A stretch of 38,446 nt of DNA, from positions 1-38,446 of the forward strand of contig JAQVYX010000008.1 of assembly GCA_029004715.1 (NCBI GenBank), given 5' to 3'. The position numbers and the translations under genes are program-made. The notes under the pieces were generated by a model. It searched no databases and was not told the DNA's origin. It saw only the letters and a list, made by a program, of their open reading frames with translations. Below, piece after piece: positions 7,720-16,860 of the stretch; positions within the stretch are counted from its first letter, which is position 1, and each line of letters begins with the position of its first letter. The DNA is from Acidaminococcaceae bacterium. Lineage in GTDB: Bacteria; Bacillota; Negativicutes; Acidaminococcales; Acidaminococcaceae.

Positions 7720-10700
7720 CTATCTTAAGGTATTCTCACCTAAAAGTGCCTTGATATCTGCTATAAAACCCGGATCAGTGGCTTTTACCCAAAAACGTGA
7801 ATCCGTCTTCACTATTTTTCTTGAACCCAAAAGATGAAGATAAACTGGGTTAAGGCCTCTATATTTAGCGAAAATCTCGGCCATTTGTTTTTGTATTTCC
7901 GGTTTTTCTTTGTCTGCCGCTACGAAAATACGCACATCTTCTACGGTCTTTTCCAACTTCATAATAGTATTAGCAAAAATACGCGGTTCTTCTTCATCTA
8001 ATTTTAAAATACCTTGGACTTTTACAATATTTTCTTGAAAAATATTGCCTGCATTGGCTGTATAACTGCGAGGAAAAGCAATACAAGTTAACGATCCTGA
8101 GAAATCTTCTAAGGTAAATGTTGCCATATTATCGCCGGTTTTAGTGGTGCGAATTTTATTTTCAGCAATAATTCCCCCTACCGTAACACGCTGCCCTTCG
8201 CCAAATTGCCCTTGATCTAAGTCTTTTATAGGTGTCAATTTATTTAAGGAACTACGGAAGGCATCCAAGGGGTGTCCTGTTACATAAAACCCTATAAGCT
8301 CCTTTTCTAATCTTAAAATTTCGTCTTTGGGCATTTCCGCTACATCCGGCAAAGCGATGGAATTAACCTCTTCAAACTCCTCTTCGCCAAAAAGCCCCAA
8401 TTGCCCACTCATACGATCTTTTTGCCTGCTAGCCGCCAATTCCAAGGCTCGTTCCATAACAGCCAAAAGCTGGGAACGTTTAGCTCCAAACCCATCCATA
8501 GAACCGCTTTTTATAAGATTTTCTACTACGCGTTTATTTACTTTGCTAGCATCAATACGCTGCGTAAAATCAACGAAATCTTTATAGGGACCATTTTTAG
8601 TGCGTTCTTCTAATATGCTATTAACAGCACTATCGCCCACACTTTTAATTCCTGCCATACCAAAACGAATTGCTTTACCATCAACGCCAAAATTAGACTC
8701 ACTAGCGTTAACATCCGGTGGTAATACTTCTATTTCCATGCTACGGCAAATATTAATGTACCAACTAACTTTCTCTGCATTACCAATAATACTATTTAAA
8801 AACGCAGCCATATACTCAACGGGATAATTCGCCTTTAAGTAGGCCGTCTGATAGGCAACCAATGCATAAGCCGCTGAATGTGATTTGTTAAATCCATAGC
8901 CGGCAAAATGTTGTAACAAAGCAAATACTTCTTCAGCCAAAGCTCTATCAATATTATGGTGGGTTTTTGCACCCGCAATAAATTTTTCTCTCATGCTATC
9001 TAGTTCTTTAGCTTTTTTCTTGCCCATGGCTCTACGCAAAATATCTGCTTCACCTAACGAAAATCCGCCTAAAACAGAAGTAATCTGCATAACTTGTTCT
9101 TGATACAAAATAACCCCATAAGTATCAGCGATTACCGGCTCCAGCAAAGGATGTAATGCCTTGGCTGTACGTTGCCCATGCCTGCCTTTAATAAAGTCTG
9201 TAGCCATTCCGCTGCCCAAAGGTCCCGGTCGATACAAGGCTACCAAAGGAATTAAATCCACAAAGCCTTCCGGTGCTAAGTCACGCATGAGTTGTGTCAT
9301 GCCATCAGATTCCATCTGAAAGACCGCAGCCGTATCGCCACGACAAAGCATAGCACAAGTTTTTTTATCCTCTAAATCCAGCTTATCCACATCTACAACA
9401 ATATTACGATTTTTTTTGAGCATTTTTACAGCATCGTCAATAACCGTTAGTGTCCGAAGACCTAACAAATCCATTTTTAAAAGTCCCAGTGATTCAGCTC
9501 TATCTTTGTCATACTGAGTACATACATACTCATGCTCATCATCTGAACTGGAAGTAATCTGCAGTGGCACATAATTAGTCAATTCTTCCGGTGTTATCAC
9601 AACGCCGGCAGCATGTGTTGAGGTATGCCGAGGCATTCCTTCAACCTTTTTGGCAAAATCTAACATTTGGGCTATAGCTGCATCACTTTCACAAAGCGCC
9701 CGTAATTCTTTACTGTTTTTGAGTGCATCTTTTAAGGTAGTCCCTGGAATATTGGGAATCATTTTATTTACTTGATTAACAGTAGACAAAGGAACATCTA
9801 GCGCTCTTCCTACATCTTTTACGGCTGCTTTTGCTGCTAAAGTTCCAAAAGTAATAATTTGAGCAACATGAGTTTCTCCGTATTTTTTTGCTAAATAATC
9901 TACAACTAAGTGTCGTTTAACATAACATATATCTGTATCAATATCAGGCATGCTTACACGTTCAGGATTTAAAAACCGCTCAAATATTAAATCGTATTTT
10001 AAAGGGTCAATATTAGTTATTCCAGTTAAATAGGCCACAATACTGCCTGCTGCCGATCCTCTTCCCGGACCTACAGGAATATCATTATTACGACAGTAAT
10101 TAATGAAATCCCAGACAATAAGAAAATAGCCCGGATAACCCATTTGTTCAATAATACCCAATTCATATTCTAAGCGGTCAATAGCTGTTTTATCGGTAGT
10201 GCTGTAGCGCGAGGCAAAACCATCTTTGCATAATTTACGTAAATACTCCATACCCGTCGTTCCTTTTGGTAAAGGAAATTTGGGCAGCAACAAATGTCCA
10301 AACTCTAATTTAAGGTTACAGCGCTCAGCAATTTTTAATGTGTTATTTAAAGCTTCTATATCTTCAGGAAAGCGTTCTTCCATTTCTTTTCTGCTTTTTA
10401 AATAATACATATCATTGTTAAAACGCATACGGTTAGGATCACTATAGCGTGCATTAGTTTGAATGCAAAGTAAAATATCTTGTCCCGCTGCATCTGCACG
10501 ATGCACATAATGTAAGTCATTAGTAGCCACTAGTCCAATATTATATTTAACCGCAAATTCCCTTAACTTGGCAGCAACAATTTTCTCTTCCGGTAAATCG
10601 TGGTTTTGTATTTCCAAAAAATAATGTTCTCTGTCAAAAATTTCCAGATATTCCAGCATAACTCGTTCGGCAGTTTCCATTTCGCCACGCAAAATATGTT

Positions 10701-11136
10701 TTTGCACTTCTCCAGCCACACAGGCACTTAAACAAATTAAGCCCTTACTATATTGACGAAGAACCTCCTTATCAATACGGGGCTTGTAATACATGCCTTC
10801 TAATTGTCCTATTGATACAAGCTTCATTAAGTTCTTGTAACCTTCATAGTTCTCAGCTAATAAAATAAGATGGTACTGTTTATCACGGACTTTTACACCC
10901 TTATCAAACCTTGAGCCCGAAGTAATATAAACTTCACACCCAATAATAGGTTTTATTCCCTGTTTAATACACTCCTTATAAAATTCAATAACACCATACA
11001 TAACTCCATGATCAGTAATAGCTAAAGCAGGCATGCCCATTTCTTTGGCATAACTAACCAAAGAGGTAATATCTGAGGCTCCATCTAGGAGGCTGTATTT
11101 AGTATGCACATGTAAGTGCACAAAACTTTCGGTCAT
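7720..11136 (-). CDS. dnaE: DNA polymerase III alpha subunit, DnaE type
   Basis: 1138 residues; the DNA-synthesising subunit. The N-terminal PHP domain starts with HLHVHTKYSLLDG (residues 7-19). The catalytic palm has GPGRGSAAGS and the acidic triad PDIDTD (397-402). The finger block VILYQEQVMQI, helix-hairpin-helix region and a C-terminal OB fold (about residue 960 on) follow. There is no internal proofreading exonuclease as in PolC. Bacillota usually also carry PolC, and here DnaE would act with it in lagging-strand or primer extension. The start is the ATG at 11136 with AAGGAG (11143-11148) 6 nt upstream. An in-frame TTG at 11157 overlaps that ribosome site and is rejected. Confidence 0.97.
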   Translation of the reverse strand: MTESFVHLHVHTKYSLLDGASDITSLVSYAKEMGMPALAITDHGVMYGVIEFYKECIKQGIKPIIGCEVYITSGSRFDKGVKVRDKQYHLILLAENYEGYKNLMKLVSIGQLEGMYYKPRIDKEVLRQYSKGLICLSACVAGEVQKHILRGEMETAERVMLEYLEIFDREHYFLEIQNHDLPEEKIVAAKLREFAVKYNIGLVATNDLHYVHRADAAGQDILLCIQTNARYSDPNRMRFNNDMYYLKSRKEMEERFPEDIEALNNTLKIAERCNLKLEFGHLLLPKFPLPKGTTGMEYLRKLCKDGFASRYSTTDKTAIDRLEYELGIIEQMGYPGYFLIVWDFINYCRNNDIPVGPGRGSAAGSIVAYLTGITNIDPLKYDLIFERFLNPERVSMPDIDTDICYVKRHLVVDYLAKKYGETHVAQIITFGTLAAKAAVKDVGRALDVPLSTVNQVNKMIPNIPGTTLKDALKNSKELRALCESDAAIAQMLDFAKKVEGMPRHTSTHAAGVVITPEELTNYVPLQITSSSDDEHEYVCTQYDKDRAESLGLLKMDLLGLRTLTVIDDAVKMLKKNRNIVVDVDKLDLEDKKTCAMLCRGDTAAVFQMESDGMTQLMRDLAPEGFVDLIPLVALYRPGPLGSGMATDFIKGRHGQRTAKALHPLLEPVIADTYGVILYQEQVMQITSVLGGFSLGEADILRRAMGKKKAKELDSMREKFIAGAKTHHNIDRALAEEVFALLQHFAGYGFNKSHSAAYALVAYQTAYLKANYPVEYMAAFLNSIIGNAEKVSWYINICRSMEIEVLPPDVNASESNFGVDGKAIRFGMAGIKSVGDSAVNSILEERTKNGPYKDFVDFTQRIDASKVNKRVVENLIKSGSMDGFGAKRSQLLAVMERALELAASRQKDRMSGQLGLFGEEEFEEVNSIALPDVAEMPKDEILRLEKELIGFYVTGHPLDAFRSSLNKLTPIKDLDQGQFGEGQRVTVGGIIAENKIRTTKTGDNMATFTLEDFSGSLTCIAFPRSYTANAGNIFQENIVKVQGILKLDEEEPRIFANTIMKLEKTVEDVRIFVAADKEKPEIQKQMAEIFAKYRGLNPVYLHLLGSRKIVKTDSRFWVKATDPGFIADIKALLGENTLR

Positions 11137-11234
11137 AATAATCTCCTTACTAAACAATTCACTGCCAACACAATATCACTTATTAGTGAAAATTAGAAAA
11201 TACATTCGGGTTAATTATAACATATTGGAAGCAC

Positions 11235-11265
11235 AAAAAAACTACCTACAAAAAATGTAGGTAGT
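11235..11265 (-). terminator. Terminator after sepF
   Basis: On the minus strand ACTACCTACA and TGTAGGTAGT are perfect 10-bp arms around 5 nt, followed by a run of T (7 including the stem edge). It begins 12 bp after the sepF stop and insulates sepF from dnaE. Confidence 0.88.
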
Positions 11266-11276
11266 TAGTTAATAAT

Positions 11277-11612
11277 TTAATAGTTTCTACGACCAGGTCG
11301 TTCAACGCTTACAGTATTAGGAGTATAAAGCAAGAGCTCAGGAGTGATTAATTCCACGGAGGCACCGGCAATATAGCACACTCCAGCGAGATAATCAGCA
11401 ACACGCGTGCTGGCTGCGTCATCTAAGTCAACATACGAAATTAAAAGTGTATCGCCACTCATAAGAGCATCTGCATATGCTTGCACATCTTGAAAATTTC
11501 TAGGAGTTCTAACGCGCATATTCATAGCAGGAGTCTCAACTAATACTGGGCCTCTAACTTCTGTTTCATCTGCATCATTAAAAAATCTTACTGCACTTTT
11601 TAGATTCACCAT
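11277..11612 (-). CDS. sepF: Cell division protein SepF
   Basis: 111 residues; SepF binds and bundles FtsZ filaments and tethers them to the membrane in Bacillota and related bacteria. Family blocks are the VRTPRNFQDVQAYADALMSGDTLLISYVDL region, RVADYLAGVCYIAG and the late LLYTPNTV strand. It is short compared with Bacillus SepF (about 150 residues). The linker between the N-terminal helix (MVNLKSAVRFF, weakly amphipathic) and the core is trimmed. GGAGG lies 5 nt upstream of the ATG. It is monocistronic, between its own promoter (11648-11677) and terminator (11235-11265), rather than in the usual ylm cluster beside ftsZ and divIVA. Confidence 0.85.
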   Translation of the reverse strand: MVNLKSAVRFFNDADETEVRGPVLVETPAMNMRVRTPRNFQDVQAYADALMSGDTLLISYVDLDDAASTRVADYLAGVCYIAGASVELITPELLLYTPNTVSVERPGRRNY

Positions 11613-11647
11613 GCTCGCCTCCTAACTTACCGCTCCATTATAGGGCA

Positions 11648-11677
11648 ATTATACTCTTAAATATCCAAAAAAGTCAA
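11648..11677 (-). promoter_or_regulatory. Promoter of sepF
   Basis: On the minus strand TTGACT (11672-11677) and TATAAT (11648-11653) are separated by 18 nt, about 35 bp before the sepF start. A second TATAAT-like box follows closely (CCTATAATGG, near 11636-11641) but has no -35 of its own. Confidence 0.7.
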
Positions 11678-11692
11678 TTACTGCTAGGTACA

Positions 11693-13513
11693 TCAATCTT
11701 TCTTATTGCGCGAACGTTGTCTGCCGCGTTCTATTCTATCTAGAATAGTTTTACGCATGCGGATGCTCTTAGGAGTAACTTCTACTAATTCGTCTTCATT
11801 AATTTGTTCTAAGGCTTGCTCCAAAGAAAAAGTCCTCGGTGGAATCAAATGTACACTATCATCACTACCGCTGGCACGCATATTACTAACATGCTTTTTC
11901 TTACAAGGATTAATATCCATATCATCTTCACGAGCATTCTCGCCAATAATTTGTCCTTCGTAAATCTTTTGGTTAGGAACTACGAACATAACACCACGTT
12001 CTTGGCATTTATCAATACCATAAGGGGTAACTTCGCCTGCCTCAAAAGCAACCAAAGAACCGCGTGTACGACCGGGAATATCTCCCTTGTAATCTGCCCA
12101 TCCGGCAAAAACATGATTCATGATGCCATTGCCCTTGGTATCTGTGAGGAATTGATTACGGAAACCAATCAAGCCACGAGCAGGAATAGTAAATTCCATA
12201 CGCAAATAGCCAGCCATTTCTGTCATGTTGACTAATTCAGCTTTACGCATTCCTAATCCTTCCATAACTGCCCCCATAAAATCTTGTGGCACGTCAATGG
12301 TCAAAGCCTCCATTGGTTCTTGTAATTTGCCTTCCTCATTTTTATGCATAATTACTGCTGGCTTACCAACTTGTAATTCAAAACCCTCACGGCGCATAGA
12401 CTCAATCAATACAGACAAATGCAGCTCTCCGCGGCCTGACACTTTAAATGCATCAGGAGTCTCAGTTTCTTCCAATTTCATGCTGACGTTGGTTTCCATT
12501 TCTTTAAACAAACGGTCACGTAAATGACGGCTTGTAACAAATGTGCCTTCGCGTCCGGCAAAAGCACTGGTATTAACGGAAAAAACCATGGACAAAGTCG
12601 GTTCATCAATTTTAATGCCATGCAAAATTTCCGGATTCTCTAAATCAGCAATGGTATCGCCTATTTCTGCATCCGCTAAACCTATTAAAGCAATAATATC
12701 GCCGGCACCAGCTTCTTGCGCTTCAACGCGCTTCAAACCTTGGTAAGAATATAAGCGCCCAATTTTAGCCTTCTTACTGGTGTCTTCGTGCATTAATGTA
12801 ATATTTTCACCATTGTGAATAGTCCCTCTTAAGATACGGCCAACAACAATACGTCCAACATAATCATCATAATCTAGCGTATTTACAAGCATTTGTAAAG
12901 GAGCTTCCAAATCTACATTGGGAGCCGGAATATTTTCTAAAATAACTTTAAACAATGGCTCCAAATTATCACTAGGATCATCCATGGAAAGTTTAGCATA
13001 ACCGCTACGTGCAGAAGCTAAAACAACCGGGAATTCCAACTGCTCATCAGTTGCATCAAGTTCTATGAACAAGTCCAAAACCTCATCGATAACTTCCGCT
13101 ACGCGTTGGTCAGGACGATCAATTTTGTTGATGACAACTATGGGCTTCAAATGTTGTTCCAAGGCTTTACGCAATACATACTTAGTTTGAGGCATAGGTC
13201 CTTCATATGCATCAACTAAAAGCAAAACGCCGTCAACCATAGTCAATACACGTTCAACCTCGCCACCAAAATCAGCATGACCAGGCGTATCCAAAATATT
13301 TATCTTGGTCCCTTGATGCATAACGGCGGTGTTTTTGGACAAAATAGTAATACCGCGTTCGCGCTCTTGGTCATTAGAATCCATGACCCTTTCTTGTACA
13401 TGTTCGTTCGCACGGAAAATACCGCTTTGTTTCAGCATAGCGTCCACCAATGTTGTCTTGCCGTGATCAACGTGAGCTATAATAGCAATGTTGCGTAAGT
13501 CATTTCTAATCAT
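11693..13513 (-). CDS. typA: Ribosome-binding translational GTPase TypA/BipA
   Basis: 606 residues, the usual family length. The GTPase domain carries GHVDHGKTTL (P-loop, residues 14-23), ERGIT switch I, DTPGHADFGGEV (switch II) and NKID. EF-Tu-like domain 2, the EF-G-like domains and the TypA-specific C-terminal domain with GLIGFRNQFLTDTKG near residue 430 follow. TypA acts on the 70S ribosome and on 50S assembly, especially in the cold and under stress. GAGGAG precedes the ATG at 13513. The gene has a perfect-consensus promoter (13604-13632), and a 12-bp hairpin lies between promoter and start. Confidence 0.96.
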   Translation of the reverse strand: MIRNDLRNIAIIAHVDHGKTTLVDAMLKQSGIFRANEHVQERVMDSNDQERERGITILSKNTAVMHQGTKINILDTPGHADFGGEVERVLTMVDGVLLLVDAYEGPMPQTKYVLRKALEQHLKPIVVINKIDRPDQRVAEVIDEVLDLFIELDATDEQLEFPVVLASARSGYAKLSMDDPSDNLEPLFKVILENIPAPNVDLEAPLQMLVNTLDYDDYVGRIVVGRILRGTIHNGENITLMHEDTSKKAKIGRLYSYQGLKRVEAQEAGAGDIIALIGLADAEIGDTIADLENPEILHGIKIDEPTLSMVFSVNTSAFAGREGTFVTSRHLRDRLFKEMETNVSMKLEETETPDAFKVSGRGELHLSVLIESMRREGFELQVGKPAVIMHKNEEGKLQEPMEALTIDVPQDFMGAVMEGLGMRKAELVNMTEMAGYLRMEFTIPARGLIGFRNQFLTDTKGNGIMNHVFAGWADYKGDIPGRTRGSLVAFEAGEVTPYGIDKCQERGVMFVVPNQKIYEGQIIGENAREDDMDINPCKKKHVSNMRASGSDDSVHLIPPRTFSLEQALEQINEDELVEVTPKSIRMRKTILDRIERGRQRSRNKKD

Positions 13514-13548
13514 AAAAACCTTTTCTCCTCTACAAATAAAATCACGAA

Positions 13549-13578
13549 AAGAGGATGCTTGTCAAGAAGCATCCTCTT
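13549..13578 (-). other. Strong hairpin in typA leader (attenuator or upstream terminator)
   Basis: AAGAGGATGCTT and AAGCATCCTCTT are perfect 12-bp arms with a 6-nt loop. On the minus strand the 3' arm is followed by TTCGTGATTTT, a broken T-tract. It lies downstream of the typA promoter and upstream of the typA ribosome site, so both readthrough from the TRAP operon and the typA transcript itself must cross it. Confidence 0.7.
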
Positions 13579-13603
13579 CTACAGTTTGTTTACTGACTAA
13601 GTA

Positions 13604-13632
13604 ATTATAGTCTTTTTCAGCTTATGTGTCAA
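13604..13632 (-). promoter_or_regulatory. Perfect-consensus promoter of typA
   Basis: On the minus strand TTGACA (13627-13632) and TATAAT (13604-13609) are exact consensus hexamers separated by exactly 17 nt. The predicted start site is near 13597, giving a leader of about 84 nt that contains the hairpin 13549-13578. Confidence 0.88.
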
Positions 13633-13675
13633 TTATATAGGAAAGAAATTTGCATGTTGGGCAAAAATTAATTTC

Positions 13676-14953
13676 TTATTTTAACACGCCAGGAAGCCAT
13701 GTAGCTATTCCTGGGAAGAAACACAACAATAAAATTTCTAAAACCATAACGCCCGCAAAAGGTATTACGCCTTTAACTATTTGGGTCATTTTACTGTCCG
13801 GACTAATTCCCTGCAATACAAACAAGTTCATGCCTACCGGAGGCGTAATCAATGCCAATTCTAGGTTAATCAACATAACTACATTAAACCAAATAGGATC
13901 AAACCCTAATTTTAGGATAATTGGATATAAAATTGGCAAAGTTATAAAAATAATAGAAATCGATTCTAAAATACACCCCAAAAAAAGAAGCAGAATATTA
14001 ATAGCTATAAACACAACCCATCTACTAGCCTGCATACCGGCTACCAACTCTGTCACAGCCTGTGGTACATTTAAAATTGTCAAAACAAATCCAAATAAAG
14101 TAGCGCCTATCATAATAGCAAAAATCATAGAAGTAGTCTTAATTGTATCATTAAGTATGACCGGAAGATCAGAGAGTTTTAAGGATTTGTAAACAACAAA
14201 GGTAATAAACAAGCTAAACACTGTTCCCACGGCAGCCGCTTCTGTAGGGGTGAAAGCTCCTGTGTAAATTCCGCCTACTACCAACAACGGTAGCAGCAAC
14301 CCCCAAAAGCTCTTTTTTAGCGCCGTTAAACGTTCTGCAATAGGCGCTTTGGATTCCAAGGGGAGATTGCGACAACGATAAACCATAACGGCAATGAACA
14401 TAACTGTTAGCATTACACCAGGTACAACCCCGGACATGAATAATTTCCCTACAGATTGATCTGTAATAGCTCCATACAAAATCATAGGAATAGAAGGTGG
14501 TATAAGTATCCCCAAAGTACCTCCGGCAGCTACAGCCCCTAAAACAATAGAGCGTTCATAGCCGCGTTTAAGCATTTCCGGAATAGCTATAGCGCCAATA
14601 GTTACGGCGCAGGCCACAGAAGACCCTGTAATGGCAGCAAAAACAGCGCAGGCAGCAACAGTTGCAATACCTAGCCCTCCTGGATAATGTCGCAACCATT
14701 TATTGCCCAATTCAAATAAATCGTTACCAACTTTTCCTGTTAAAAGAATTTGGCTCATTAGTATGTATAAAGGCACTGCCGTTAAAACAAAATCATCCAG
14801 AGCTTTATAGGCTAAAATGGGGATTTGCGTTAAAGATGAAGCCCCTCCCATAAAAACATACATGCCGAAAACTCCTGCAACACCCAAAGAAAATGCTACC
14901 GGTAACCCTATAGCAATAAATACCAATAAAAGAGCTGTAAAAAGAATTATCAC
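13676..14953 (-). CDS. dctM: TRAP transporter large permease subunit DctM
   Basis: 425 residues, the standard DctM length, with about 12 membrane segments. It is the Na+-coupled transport subunit of a tripartite ATP-independent periplasmic transporter. Family blocks include GLPVAFSLGVAG near the start, AAITGSSVACAVTIGAIAIPEM near residue 110, GGTLGILIPPSIPMILYGAITDQSVGKLF (about 147-175) and the late TPPVGMNLFVLQG. The start is the GTG at 14953. AAGGAGG (14963-14969) is 9 nt upstream, while the in-frame TTG at 14962 abuts that site. The start follows the dctQ stop by 1 nt, so translation is coupled. The substrate is not readable from the sequence. Confidence 0.93.
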   Translation of the reverse strand: MIILFTALLLVFIAIGLPVAFSLGVAGVFGMYVFMGGASSLTQIPILAYKALDDFVLTAVPLYILMSQILLTGKVGNDLFELGNKWLRHYPGGLGIATVAACAVFAAITGSSVACAVTIGAIAIPEMLKRGYERSIVLGAVAAGGTLGILIPPSIPMILYGAITDQSVGKLFMSGVVPGVMLTVMFIAVMVYRCRNLPLESKAPIAERLTALKKSFWGLLLPLLVVGGIYTGAFTPTEAAAVGTVFSLFITFVVYKSLKLSDLPVILNDTIKTTSMIFAIMIGATLFGFVLTILNVPQAVTELVAGMQASRWVVFIAINILLLFLGCILESISIIFITLPILYPIILKLGFDPIWFNVVMLINLELALITPPVGMNLFVLQGISPDSKMTQIVKGVIPFAGVMVLEILLLCFFPGIATWLPGVLK

Positions 14954-14954
14954 C

Positions 14955-15479
14955 TTAGGCAACCTCCTTAGAAAATTCTCCGGAAGTGAGTTTGGTAATA
15001 TCTACAAATATCGTACCTAAAAAATGTAAAAACAACATCCCGATGCCGATAGGCATAGACAACTGAGGAATCCATAAAGGCACCCTTAAAGTATCCGGTG
15101 AGCGTCTATCTATTTCATATGACAAACTAGCCATATTAACTGCTTCCACAAAAAAAACTAAACAAAATATAGCGCCTATGGTTGATGCTAGTATTTCCAA
15201 AAAACAATAATTTTTAGGAGACAATTTCGACGTGAATATATCAACTTTAATATGTTTTCCCGCTCCATAAGTGACCGGCATACCCAAAAATCCTGCTACC
15301 AGTACACAATACACTGATAGTTCTATAGACCACTCTGTCGGAGCATTAAACATTCCACGCATAACAACTTCATAAAAAATCATGAGCGCCGGCACGAACA
15401 AAATTACACCAGCAAAAACGCCCATAACATTTGTAACCTTTTTTAAAATAGTTTCATAAAAAAATATTGCTTTTTTCAC
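14955..15479 (-). CDS. dctQ: TRAP transporter small permease subunit DctQ
   Basis: 174 residues with four predicted membrane segments, the small membrane subunit that pairs with DctM. Family features are the N-terminal helix with VFAGVILFVPALMIFYEVVMR, the AGKHIKVDIF stretch after the second segment and the late SLSYEIDRRSPDTLRVPLWIPQL loop. The start is GTG at 15479, with GGGAG about 10 nt upstream. It lies 61 nt after dctP, and that gap holds a GC-rich hairpin (15509-15530). The last codons of dctQ contain the dctM ribosome site. Confidence 0.9.
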   Translation of the reverse strand: MKKAIFFYETILKKVTNVMGVFAGVILFVPALMIFYEVVMRGMFNAPTEWSIELSVYCVLVAGFLGMPVTYGAGKHIKVDIFTSKLSPKNYCFLEILASTIGAIFCLVFFVEAVNMASLSYEIDRRSPDTLRVPLWIPQLSMPIGIGMLFLHFLGTIFVDITKLTSGEFSKEVA

Positions 15480-15508
15480 CCTTCACAGCTCCCTACTTCG
15501 GAAAGAAT

Positions 15509-15530
15509 GCCGCCCCCCTCAGGCAGCGGC
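15509..15530 (-). other. Hairpin between dctP and dctQ
   Basis: GCCGC pairs with GCGGC, extended by partial pairing of TGCC with GGGG, in the 61-nt dctP-dctQ gap. There is no long T-tract. Such hairpins behind binding-protein genes often protect the upstream mRNA so that more binding protein than permease is made; here that role is inferred. Confidence 0.5.
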
Positions 15531-15540
15531 CTTGTATAAT

Positions 15541-16578
15541 TTATTTTTTTGTGCAAATATCAATTAGTTCTTGACCTAATTTGCCGGAGTGTTTAACAAA
15601 AGTGTCCCAGCAAGGTTTTGTTGCCTGTTGCCATTGACCGATTTCATTAGCAGGAACAACATAAACCTCCATGCCTTTTGCTTTTAATTTCTCCAACGCA
15701 ACAGTATCTTCAGTTTGAGCATTTTTGCGCAATTCATCGCGTACTTCTTTAGCCGCCTCGGTAATAATTTTTTGTTGTGCAGGGCTCAATTTTTGGAAAG
15801 ATTTTTCATTCATGGCCAAAATAAATTCCGGATAAGCATGATTAGTAATAGTTAAATATTTAGCAACTTCGTATATTTTGCGATCAAACATAGCTGTTGT
15901 TCCTGAAGTTAAACCGTCAACAACTCCACGTTGTATAGCCATATATACTTCTCCGCTGCCCATAGTAACAGGAGCTGCTCCCAAAGCTTTTATAGTATCA
16001 GAAGGCATTTCTCCGTACCCGCGCAACTTCAAGCCTGCAAAATCCTCCGGTTTTGTTATTGCATGTTTAGCATTAGCAAATTGTACAAATCCATAATCAG
16101 CCCAAATTAAAGAACGAACGCCTTTTTTTAACAATTCTGCCCCTAGTTTAGCACCCAAGCCACCATCAATAGCTTTATCCACCTGAGCATATGACGGGAA
16201 CAAGAACGGAACATCAAATACTTCCATAGCAGGTATAACACTAGACCATCGTCCCACTGTATTTAGCCCCATATCAATACCACCGGCCATGATGGCATCA
16301 TTCATACTCTTATCATTGTAAAGTTGCCCGGAAGGATAAATTGTTATGGTAATATTTCCCATAGATTTTTCTTGAACTTTCTTGGCAAAGGTTGCTGCCC
16401 CCTTCGCTAAAGGATGGGATGCAGGTAAATTATGTGCTAATTTAAGCGTCACCTTGTCGCTTTCTTTTGCACTAGTGCTCTTAGAACTATTACCACCACC
16501 ACAGCCCAAAGTAATTGCCATGGCACAAACCATTGTGACAGCTATCATTTTTTTTAACATCTTTGACCCCATTGTCAT
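15541..16578 (-). CDS. dctP: TRAP transporter substrate-binding lipoprotein DctP
   Basis: 345 residues; extracytoplasmic solute receptor that delivers an organic or amino acid to DctQM. The signal peptide ends in an ITLGC lipobox with Cys26 followed by GGG, so it is probably lipid-anchored. The mature part has LKLAHNLPASHPLAKGA, YPSGQLYNDKSMNDAIMAGGIDMG and the signature GLKLRGYGEM stretch whose Arg clamps the substrate carboxylate in this family. The start is the ATG at 16578 behind AAGGGGTG. The longer frame to 16674 runs back through the T-box terminator and is an artefact. Expression is controlled by the T-box leader 16610-16854. C4-dicarboxylates are the classical substrate, but the T-box suggests an amino acid or its 2-oxo acid. 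Confidence 0.92.
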   Translation of the reverse strand: MTMGSKMLKKMIAVTMVCAMAITLGCGGGNSSKSTSAKESDKVTLKLAHNLPASHPLAKGAATFAKKVQEKSMGNITITIYPSGQLYNDKSMNDAIMAGGIDMGLNTVGRWSSVIPAMEVFDVPFLFPSYAQVDKAIDGGLGAKLGAELLKKGVRSLIWADYGFVQFANAKHAITKPEDFAGLKLRGYGEMPSDTIKALGAAPVTMGSGEVYMAIQRGVVDGLTSGTTAMFDRKIYEVAKYLTITNHAYPEFILAMNEKSFQKLSPAQQKIITEAAKEVRDELRKNAQTEDTVALEKLKAKGMEVYVVPANEIGQWQQATKPCWDTFVKHSGKLGQELIDICTKK

Positions 16579-16609
16579 AATTGCACCCCTTAAATGTTTT
16601 TTTACATAT

Positions 16610-16854
16610 AAAAAAGCCCCTGCCGACTTTAGTCGACAGGGGCGTATGTACGCGGTACCACCCTGTTTTATCACTTTTGTGTTAAAATACAGCCTTAACG
16701 CGGCCTTGCGCTCATTCTTACTGCTATTTCAGAATAAGAGCTCCCAGGTGAGAGATGATTTTAGGCACTATCGATTTTCACCAAACATCGACTCTCTTTA
16801 AATGCCGCCAAATTATCATTCCTGTTCAAAACTTCTGCTTATTTTCACTAATGT
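16610..16854 (-). promoter_or_regulatory. T-box riboswitch (tRNA-sensing leader) upstream of the TRAP operon
   Basis: The minus strand contains the T-box core AGGGTGGTACCGCG (16651-16664), whose TGGT (16657-16660) can pair with a tRNA ACCA 3' end, so the sensed tRNA should have discriminator A. It is followed by a terminator of 11-13 bp with a GCCCC...GGGGC base (16616-16643) and T6. Upstream is Stem I with AAAGAGAG, the terminal TTTGGTGAAAA loop and the CACCTGGGAG block (16741-16750). The likely specifier is ATC (16757-16759), followed by A, which would read Ile. AAA (Lys) and CTC (Leu) nearby are weaker alternatives. Uncharged tRNA should favour the antiterminator and turn on dctPQM. Confidence 0.92.
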
Positions 16855-16860
16855 GTAACT

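Noticed and set aside
13549-13578. A second T-box or other tRNA-sensing leader before typA
   Set aside because: There is no AGGGTGGNACCGCG core and the leader is only about 84 nt long.
14954-14962. dctM start at TTG 14962 with an 8-bp overlap of dctQ
   Set aside because: The AAGGAGG site directly touches this codon; the GTG at 14953 has 9 nt spacing.
16579-16674. N-terminal extension of DctP into the upstream region
   Set aside because: The frame runs through the T-box terminator and T-tract, has no ribosome site at its start, and would put 32 residues before the signal peptide. The ATG at 16578 has AAGGGGTG and gives a normal lipoprotein signal.
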